Origin: Cantharellus purpuraceus | Lineage: Eukaryota > Basidiomycota > Agaricomycetes > Cantharellales > Hydnaceae | Assembly: GCA_025174535.1 (NCBI GenBank) | Contig: JALBUN010000029.1 | Coordinates: 124,001-188,000 of the forward strand | Length of the DNA: 64,000 nt | Reading direction: 5' to 3' | Shown: piece by piece, positions 57,043-64,000 of the stretch | Numbering within the stretch: position 1 is the stretch's first letter | How the letters are laid out: every line of letters starts with the position of its first letter | Notes under the pieces: model-generated | What the model was told of the DNA's origin: nothing | Seen by the model: only the letters and a program-made list of their open reading frames with translations | The model's database searches: none | Translations under genes and position numbers: made by a program

Positions 57043-57551
57043 TGTTATGCACTAGGTCTGATTGGGGGTTGGAGATTGGGTTGGAGATTGAGGTCAGAGG
57101 TTGGGTCAGAGTCGGAGCACATCGTGGGGGTCGGAACGGACTTGGCTTCAGCTTATGTGCTGCGCCCTCACTAATACCGGTGTCCAAGATTTTGGAGATG
57201 GAGTATGACTTAGAGAGTTAGGATCAGACTTAGGAACTAGGCATGATTCAATATTCAAACTGGGGAATGAAGTCCCCAGTCGGGCAACTTAAATACATAT
57301 TTTGAAATCTAATAATAATTACTCTGGTGATGGGTCTCCGAGGCCGACGGCCTTACATGAGTATGTCCGAGTCCGATGGGGATGGATGTCCGGGTTCCTA
57401 TGGTGATGCTGATGCATCAATCGGAACCGGAGATGGATGGGCAGAATCAGTGGTGACAATCGGACAGGTAGATGGAGACGGTGGTTTCCAAACGGAATAT
57501 AGATTTCATATGCACGGGGGGATCCGGACATTAATGAATATAGTCATAACA
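57043..57551 (-). repeat. Solo LTR-A
   Basis: TGTTATGCACTAGGTC...ATAGTCATAACA, 509 bp, perfect TSD TGGAT (57038-57042 and 57552-57556). Confidence 0.93.
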
Positions 57552-57816
57552 TGGATCCAGTAATGCCTACAATCTCTGAAGCTGCCTCTGCTCCTGAACT
57601 GGACTCTTCTAGTAACAGCATTCAGAGTGGAAGTAATGACTGGTCAGATGGATGAGAACATGGATCATTCAAAGAATGGAGTCAGTACCCAGCATCCTCA
57701 AAAAAATGTGGTAAATACCTAATTTATTAAGTGTGTTAAACATATCTGATTTCATTAACTAGGGAAGGTAAGATGCACTGGCCAATGGAGTGTCTGGTAG
57801 TTGGTAAAGGCGCTTA

Positions 57817-58440
57817 TGTTACATCCTGTAACACCAAGTCTGATCTCTGACTCCATCTCTATCTCCTTCTACTCCACCTCCATCAACTCCACCTCCATCA
57901 ACTCCACCTCCATCAACTCCACCTCCATCAACTCCACCTCCATCAACTCCACCTCCATCAACTCCACCTCCATCAACTCCACCTCCATCAACCCTGAACT
58001 CCATTATTGTTCTCTATATAAGTAGTTTTCCTCTTATGAGTTACAACAAACCTTTATCTTTTATATTGCTTAGTATTAGTTCAGACTTGAGTCCAAACTC
58101 CAAATTCCTTTCCATGTTGTATTCCACATCTGTCTTATTGTCCTATCACTTTTAGCTTATCATTCAATTCTTCACATACTTTTATGGACTACTCTCTGTA
58201 TGTTACAGTAGTTCATATATCAACTAAGATTTCCCCCATCAACTTCTTGGTTGCTAGCTTCTTGACAAGTACCCTCTTGACAAGTCAAACTCTGGATCCC
58301 TAATCCAACTCCATACTCTGAACTCTGAAATATTGGACCAACAATCCAAGGGGGCGCAACACACAAGTTGAAGCCAAGTCCACTCAATCCAACTCAATAG
58401 TTATTGTCCCCACTCTGTCTCCGGTCAAACTGGAACAGTG
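57817..58440 (+). repeat. LTR-like element D (right end uncertain)
   Basis: Starts TGTTACATCCTGTAACACC, the same start as at 63787. It contains a 15-bp minisatellite, a TATATAAG box near 58013, and a tail (GCAACACACAAGTTGAAGCC) that resembles the LTR-A motif GCAGCACATAAGCTGAAGCC. A candidate end is GGTCAAACTGGAACA; no target duplication was found. 57557-57816 to its left is unassigned. Confidence 0.55.
57871..57990. repeat. 15-bp minisatellite, 8 perfect units
   Basis: Eight tandem copies of ACTCCACCTCCATCA inside LTR-like element D. The copy at 63787 has only a few degenerate units (CACCTCCAACAACTCC), so the array expanded in this copy. Confidence 0.95.
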
Positions 58441-59194
58441 AAGTCCCCTCCTTTCCCTTGCTAGCATCCAAACTCCAGTTACTCCATTGAACCCTTAGTA
58501 TCCAGCACTTAACATTATGTCCATGCAAATGAACTGAATGTATCATTGGATTGTCATATAGTATAACATAGACACAACTTGTAGAGTGGCTCTTTATATA
58601 TAGGAACAGGGCCAGGACCTTTACCTATATATCGACAACTTTGTGGCCAAGATGTAGAACAGACAGATCCCTTGAAGTGACTTAGTGTCAACAGCATTGA
58701 TGAGGTCAAGGCATACCCTTTCAGGGGGAAAAGTGTGCTGAATGAAGCTAAAATAGAAGTAAGCGGTGGTGCAAGTTGAGTGACGTGGATGGAAAACCCA
58801 CTGTACCATGCATCCATGGCCTAACAAGCAATTTTCCATGAATCTAGACTATGTCAGCTTTTGAACTGCAGTGGTTTCATGGAATTTGGTGCAGTAGAAA
58901 GGGCACAGCTTAAAGTCACAACAGGTGTCTCTACATGTGAGACTGGTGCCACTAATTGGAGACTGAATAGACATTATTACATTGTGCATTTTGTTTCAAT
59001 GGCAGCATAGCTTCTCACCAGCACTTTGGCCCTGTCATCAACTTGGCCAGACAGAAGCCCAGGCTGTGCTCAAGCAAATTACATGAAGCTGGAGCAAGAG
59101 AGAGAAAGTGAAGAAAAAGAAGAATTGTGGGAATGTGGCAAGGTTGGGAGTGAAAATAAGCAACTTGATGTCTTTCATGACTATTGAGTGTGGA
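58441..59194. other. Unassigned sequence
   Basis: No gene recognised; minus-strand fragments at 58554-58839 are broken by stops. The stretch near 59008-59050 (CTTCTCACCAGCACTTTGGC) recurs in altered form near 61548, so part of this is a repeat of unknown class. Confidence 0.35.
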
Positions 59195-59315
59195 TGTTAT
59201 GCACTAGGTCTGATTGGGGGTCAGAGATTGGGTCGGAGGTTGAGTCGGAGTCGGAGAGGGAATCAGATATGTTGTGGGGGTCAGAACGGACTTGGCTTCA
59301 GCTTATGTGCTGCGC

Positions 59316-60743
59316 TGACGAGCCAGGACGCATCAAGGACATATATCAAACCACTCTGACAGTCCAACTCCGCCAGCGTCTTTTCATATTGAACTTTTAA
59401 ATAGCGCCACAACTCCCTCTCCACCTCAGTCTCTAATTCTAGCCATCGATCGTCACTCATGTTTCATCGCCATCGATCATTATCAGCCTTCTATTCACAC
59501 CGATCCTTTCATCATCATTCACATGGCTTCCAATTCTATTCCCCTCTCCAACATCTCTTCTAATAATATGTCACACTGGTCTCTGGACACAGAGGACTAT
59601 CAAAAATACACTGAGCTCCATGGGCATGTTAAGCCACCTCCACGTGTCAAAATACTTCCCAAACTCTTTCAATGTCCAAGATCCCCACCATGTCTCTCCT
59701 ATGCCATTGGCGATCCTATATTCTTTCATAATTCCGTTGAACCATATACATTCCTCGGCATTTCACCTCTATATCATAACACAGATAGAAGAGTCGAACA
59801 TGAGGTAGAGTTTCAGTCGCCATCGCCAACCTATCCTCCCACTTCAATCCAACTCAGGTTACATCATGTCAGGCAAGGGACCAAATACCCCTGGAACGGG
59901 ATACCATATGGAGACAGATCACTAAGACAATAAGGTGTATTTGTTGTGGATGCTGACTGAAGTCCTCATGTGACTCAGGGTCAATTTACCTTTGGAGCTG
60001 TAGGGAAGATGGTATTGGTGGATGTTTCTATTGTTCCTTTATATGACTCACCCCTGTTTCATCTTTTAATTCATTCATACACGACTTACTCATCCTTGTT
60101 CTATTTTTGGTTCTTTTATTACTCATCACCCCCTATTCTTATAAAGATTACCCCTATCTGTCACTTCATTTCTCCATGATTTCCCCATTAGTAGTTCAAC
60201 TTCACACACTTTGTCAGCTGGCTTGATCAGCATTTCTTGCATCGTGTCGCATCATTTGCTCCTGATATTGTGTTGTTGTGCCCTGGGGATTTGTATATAA
60301 AAGGGCGCTAGTTTTCGCCTTTGAGATAAATCAACAAGTTTTCAGCCAACGCTCTAAAGTCAAAGTCCACGCTCTAAGTCTACACTCTATGCTCTATATC
60401 ACAATCCATCATCTCTACACTGAGACAAAGCACCTTGGTTCAATGATCAGATTTCCCTCTGCCACCAAGAGGTTGCATCTCCTGAAACCAGCTTTTGCAT
60501 ACCTCCCAACTGGGCTCTGCATTGTCATCCAGTCACAGAGCACAATCAGCCATCTGGACCGTCCTTTTTGCTCCCACCCTCATCCAACCACAGAGCACTA
60601 TTTCACTTTCCTGTTACTCAGTGCTACCTCTACCCCTCAACCTGATTGATCTTTGGAGTGCTGAACAACTGTGTTACACACCGTCTGTTTGCTAGGACCG
60701 TTGTATGCAGGCTTATAGGATCTATTCCATAAGCTAACCGACA
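59316..60743 (+). mobile_element. Element E, intact-length copy
   Basis: 1428 bp, TGACGAGCCAGGACGC...AAGCTAACCGACA, 4-bp TSD GCGC (59312-59315) / GCAC (60744-60747). Layout: TTTTAAATAG box near 59395, the E-ORF (59523), a second open stretch (MTQGQFTFGAVGK, 59970), TATATAAAAGGGCGC near 60294, then R/U5-like sequence with reiterated CGCTCTAAGTC words. The late TATA box suggests an LTR with a very long U3. Confidence 0.82.
59523..59933 (+). CDS. E-ORF, intact copy
   Basis: 136 codons from MASNSIPLSNISSNNMSHWS. Shared core with Gypsy-B ORF3: W-S-x-D-T, PPPRVK, YAIGDPIFFHNSVEPYTFLG, then an acidic-to-basic tail. Downstream, an open stretch (HVTQGQFTFGAVGKMVLVDV) after two stops may be its decayed C-terminus. 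No known domain. Upstream promoter box TTTTAAATAG at about 59395. Confidence 0.6.
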   Translation: MASNSIPLSNISSNNMSHWSLDTEDYQKYTELHGHVKPPPRVKILPKLFQCPRSPPCLSYAIGDPIFFHNSVEPYTFLGISPLYHNTDRRVEHEVEFQSPSPTYPPTSIQLRLHHVRQGTKYPWNGIPYGDRSLRQ

Positions 60744-61205
60744 GCACCCTCACTAATACCAGTGTCCAAGATTTTGGAGACAGAGTACGACTTAGATAGT
60801 TAGGATTGGACTTAGGAACTAGGTGTGATTCGATATTTGAACTGGGGATGAAGTCCCCAGTCAGACAGCTTAAATACATATTCAAAATCTAATAATAATT
60901 ACTCCGGTGATGGGTCTCTGAGGCCAACAGCCTTACATGAGTATGTCCAAGTCCAATGGGGACAGATGTCTGGGTTCCTATGGTGATGCTGATACATCAA
61001 TCAGAACCAAACATGGATGGGTGAGATTTGGCGGTGACAATCCAACAGATAAATGGAGATGTGATGGTTTCCAAATAGAGTATAGATTTCATATGCACAG
61101 GGATCTGAGTGGATCAGATGGGGATCTGGGCATTAATGAATATAGTCATAACAGTGGAGGTGAGAATCGGTGAGGTGAAGAAAGGTGCTAAACTACTGGA
61201 CATAT

Positions 61206-61375
61206 TGTGAATAATAAACTATGAGGTTCAACATAATGTGTAAATAGTCTGGAGTCTGGGATCTGGGATCCATGGGAGTAGAAGATAAGTCTCTCCCATG
61301 GATCCCCCTGTCTATATACAGTTGGACACCAAACAAGACCAGAATGATTGGTCATTGTTGGGTCACTCTGCAACA
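61206..61375 (-). repeat. Solo Copia-A-type LTR
   Basis: 170 bp, plus-strand TGTGAATAATAAAC...CACTCTGCAACA, perfect TSD CATAT (61201-61205 and 61376-61380). On the minus strand it starts TGTTGCAGAGTGACC, like Copia-A. The hairpin GGGATCCATGGGAG (61265-61278) / CTCCCATGGATCCC (61293-61306) replaces the Copia-A stem with paired changes. Confidence 0.85.
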
Positions 61376-61750
61376 CATATATATACTAAAACTAGAGTGG
61401 ATGTGGACAGAACAATGAACAGATGTGGCACAGAAGTCTACACATGAATAAAGCAAAGTGGAAGAGTGACTGAATGGATGTGGTGGGTGGAATAGATCAT
61501 GTGCATCCTCCAGAGAACATGGTCAAATGTTTTGGTCTGAATCAGTAGTTTCTCACTAGCACCTTTGGCCCTGTCATTAACTGGTACCCTCACTGGAAGC
61601 TGATGTGCCTGGTGACTGGCATGTCTTCTGTTGATATCTGACTAGTATCAGTCTCAGTTGTGATTCAGACAACTCAGTTGTATTATTACCTGACTATTAT
61701 CAGTCTACACAGTCTAATAAGTATACATGTGTATCACTATGATGAATATT
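61376..61750. other. Unassigned, probably partly Copia-D LTR
   Basis: The last ~110 bp (GTCTCAGTTGTGATTCAGACAACTCAG and following) resembles the Copia-D hairpin region at 62506. It lies directly left of solo LTR-C, whose TSD ATATT shows that both sides were one sequence. No gene seen. Confidence 0.45.
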
Positions 61751-62494
61751 TGTTGAGAAATAAATTCATGATGGTGCCGGGCAAATCTGTGTGAAGTATA
61801 ATCCAAATAGCAAGTGGGGAAGTGATGTGGACTGGGTTTATGCACAGTCTAATGAAATATATACTTGAGTAGTATCTTCCTACAAAATTTGAAATGATTC
61901 AGTGGATCCTTCGTTTAGATATGAGCAATTTAAGTATGCAGCAGAGACTGGTGGTTTGAAATTGAGTAAATGCTTAATAGTGAGCAACCCAATGAAGTTC
62001 TGGCTTTGTAATTTGGGATTTGAGTAGATGTTGCAATATTCTAGTGGAATATGCAAAAGATTGGAGAAAGTCGCATTTTTTCTGGAGTTATTCCAGATAC
62101 AAATAGTTCAGATACAAGACACACAGAAATATTGAGAGTTAATTCTCTAGTCTATTGCATATCTAGCTAGGCATATTTATACAAGATATGCATGCTAATA
62201 ACTCATGATAAAAGTTCTGTGTCATGTGAATAAAGGGAAAGTGATTTATGATAAAAATGAAATGGGGGTGATGTCAAATAGGGAAAAATGACTAAATAAA
62301 TCAAAAGAAAATTATAGTGAATGTCTGGATGATTGTGGAGCTTACAGGGGCTCCTCCTTTTCCCTCTCAGTCATTTCCCCTCATCTCCTTATCCCCTCCT
62401 GACCTCCTGAGCCTCCTATGTGCTCCTATCCCTCCTATCCCCTCTGTTCCCCCTCTCCTCCTTTCTCCCCAGAAGTCTGGCTTTCCAAATAACA
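61751..62494. repeat. Solo LTR-C, second copy
   Basis: 744 bp, TGTTGAGAAATAAATT...TTTCCAAATAACA, perfect TSD ATATT (61746-61750 and 62495-62499). Similar along most of its length to 39787-40495, including the CCTCCTATGTGCTCCT pyrimidine-rich end. Confidence 0.85.
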
Positions 62495-62609
62495 ATATTA
62501 ACTCACCTCAGTTGTGGTTCAGACAACTGAGGGAAAAATGCTAATAAGTGCTTAGCTGTCTCATCAATAGCATTGGCATCTATGTATCTTGTTAGGATGA
62601 ATCCCAACA
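62495..62609 (-). repeat. Copia-D 3' LTR part
   Basis: On the minus strand starts TGTTGGGATTCATCC at 62609, preceded by a polypurine tract GAGGGGGAG. Hairpin CCTCAGTTGT (62506-62515) / ACAACTGAGG (62523-62532). Interrupted by solo LTR-C. Confidence 0.75.
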
Positions 62610-63786
62610 CTCCCCCTCAAACTAATGAGAACTTCCTTTTTCAATTATCCCCATGATTTCATGGAACTTCATATGTTTTGGGCCTGCAACTGCCTTTGTA
62701 AGTGCATCTGCTGGCATCTTGTGCATTGGTAGGTGTTTGAAAGCAATTTGGTCCATTTCAACCTGCTCCCTGACAAAGTGGTGTGCCACATTGATGTGTT
62801 TTGATCTTGCATGGAATGAGGGGTCTTTTGTAAGTGAGATGGTCCCTAGGTTATTGCAAAAAGTGTCATGGCTCTATTCTGTGGTAGAGCTAGGCACATG
62901 AGTAAGCTTCTCAACCAAAGAGCTTCTCTTGCACAGTGGTTTGTGGCCATATACTCTGCCTCACACGAAGAGGCAGCAATGGTTTGTTGCTTCTTGGAGC
63001 TCTATGAAATAACTCCCCCTCCCAATGTGAATAGATAGCCAGATATTGATACCTGTTTGGGTGTTACGCACTAGGTCCAATTGGGGGTCGGAGATTGGGT
63101 CGGAGGTCGGGTCAGAGGTCGGGTCGGAGGTCGGGTCAAGTTGGAGCACGTTGTGGGGGTCGGAACAGACTTGGCTTCAGCTTATGTGCTGTGCCCTCAC
63201 TAATACCGGTGTCTGAGATTTTAGAGATGGAGTACAACTTAGAGAATTAGGATCGGACTTAGGAACTAGGTGTGATTCAATATTCAAACTGGGGAATGAA
63301 GTCCCCAGTCGGGCAACTTAAATACATATTTTGAAATCTAATAATAATTACTCCGGTGATGGGTCTCCGAGGCTGAGGGCCTTACATGAGTCCGAGTCCG
63401 ATGGGGACGGATGTCCAGGTTCCTATGGTGATGCTGATGCATCAATCGGAACCAGAGATGGATGGGCAGAATCAGTGGTGACAATCGGACAGGTAGATGG
63501 AGACGGCGGTTTCCAAATGGAGTATAGATTTCATATGCGCGGGGATCTGAGTGGATTGGACAGGGATCTGGGCATTAATGAATATGGTCATAACATTGGG
63601 TCATTTACCCAATTGGAATCAGTGTATCCAGTTAGTCTTATGTCATCTCTTCCTCCTAGTACCAGGGAGTGATCCCTAGTTCCTTTTAGGTATCTTATTA
63701 CACACTTTGCTGCCTCCCAATGTTGATGCCCTGGGTTAGATGAGTACTGGCTCAGTTGCTGTACCACAAAACTGATATCAGGCCAG
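62610..63786 (-). pseudogene. Copia-D RT end and RNase H, split by solo LTR-A
   Basis: From 63786 down: PDISFVVQQLSQYSSNPGHQ, YLKGTRDHSLVLGG, TGYTDSNWVNDP, then solo LTR-A (63062-63595), then SISGYLFTLGGGVISWSSKK, QQTIAASSCEAEYMA, ARSKHINVAHHFVREQVEM, and PADALTKAVAGPKH. A one-base shift is needed across the insertion. It belongs to a copia family distinct from A and B. Upstream domains are absent: LTR-like element D begins at 63787. Confidence 0.82.
63062..63595 (-). repeat. Solo LTR-A in Copia-D
   Basis: 534 bp, TGTTACGCACTAGGTCC...ATGGTCATAACA, perfect TSD TTGGG (63057-63061 and 63596-63600). The GGTCGGGTC-type ~12-bp units near the left end are expanded to about five. Confidence 0.93.
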
Positions 63787-64000
63787 TGTTACATCCTGTA
63801 ACACCAAGTCCAATCTCTGGACTCAATCTCTATCTCCATCTCCATCCCCCTACTTCACCTCCAACAACTCCACCTTCATCAACTCCAAACACCTTTTCTT
63901 ATTGTTCTCCATAAGTAGTTTCTTCTTATGGGGTACAACAAACTCCTTATTTTATATTGCTTAGTATAGTTCAGACTTGGGTCCAAACTCCAACTCCTTT
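63787..64000 (+). repeat. LTR-like element D, second copy, cut by window end
   Basis: Starts TGTTACATCCTGTAACACC as at 57817 and follows it (TTCAGACTTGGGTCCAAACTCC) to the last base of the window. Confidence 0.7.

Larger units (their letters stand above)
59195..61153 (-). repeat. Solo LTR-A interrupted by element E
   Basis: LTR-A parts 59195-59315 and 60744-61153 (TGTTATGCACTAGG...ATAGTCATAACA), perfect TSD GTGGA (59190-59194 and 61154-61158). E lies between. Confidence 0.92.

Noticed and set aside
57043..57551. This LTR as the 5' LTR of Gypsy-A3
   Set aside because: It has its own perfect TGGAT duplication and the sequence next to it is not Gypsy-A leader, so it is an independent solo LTR.
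57871..57990. Regular short repeats that might suggest a CRISPR array
   Set aside because: The 15-bp units are directly adjacent without spacers, in a fungal repeat; this is a minisatellite.
57801..58025. ORF of repeated Ser-Thr-Ser-Ile-Asn and its reverse-strand Val-Asp-Gly-Gly-Gly version
   Set aside because: Both are translations of the minisatellite and have no other coding signs.

Overview
The window reads as a repeat-dense nuclear region of a fungus, most likely a filamentous basidiomycete. Evidence: one host-type gene with about 50-bp GT-AG introns, chromodomain Ty3/gypsy elements of the Tf1/sushi kind, copia elements with a half-tRNA primer site, and heavy CpG-to-TpG/CpA decay. The species cannot be named from the sequence. 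No tRNA, rRNA, CRISPR array or bacterial-type operon was seen.

Layout. 1-3138 (minus) is the only host-like gene: a membrane-anchored amidohydrolase, cut by the window edge at its 3' end. About 3.1-4.8 kb is its upstream region plus unassigned sequence with hairpins. From 4.8 kb onward almost everything is retrotransposon. Provisional family names used here: Gypsy-A (three copies, A1-A3), Gypsy-B, Copia-A to -D, and LTR-like families C, D, E, F and G.

Left nest (6.4-27.1 kb), outside to inside: Copia-C remnant > E > solo LTR-A (TSD TACTT) > E inverted (TSD GCGC) > Gypsy-A1 (TSD ATCTT) > F and Copia-A > solo LTR-G (TSD TGAAC). A1 also carries a solo LTR of its own family (TSD AGGTG). Middle: Copia-B at 28.3-34.5 kb (TSD GTCTG), interrupted by E (TSD CCGC). 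Right nest (34.6-56.6 kb): Gypsy-A3 on the minus strand, split by solo LTR-C (TSD GTTAA) and by Gypsy-A2 (TSD CAGAG). A2 is itself split by Gypsy-B (TSD ATAGC), which holds a 562-bp insertion. The last 7.4 kb holds solo LTRs, each with its own target duplication, and a Copia-D fragment.

How the parts work. Gypsy-A is LTR - gag - protease/RT/RNase H/integrase/chromodomain on one strand, followed by a converging antisense gene with its own TATA box that encodes an acidic coiled-coil protein with a Zn2Cys6-spaced cysteine cluster. All three copies keep this gene. This is the strongest candidate for an undescribed system. Gypsy-B carries an extra ORF between pol and its 3' LTR, and that ORF resembles one lying inside the 1.4-kb LTR-like element E. 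Both gypsy families show the self-priming signature (PBS complementary to the predicted RNA 5' end). Copia-A and -B show a Drosophila-copia-like initiator-tRNA half-molecule PBS. Every autonomous element carries stops or frameshifts, mostly TGA in place of CGA, so none looks active as written.
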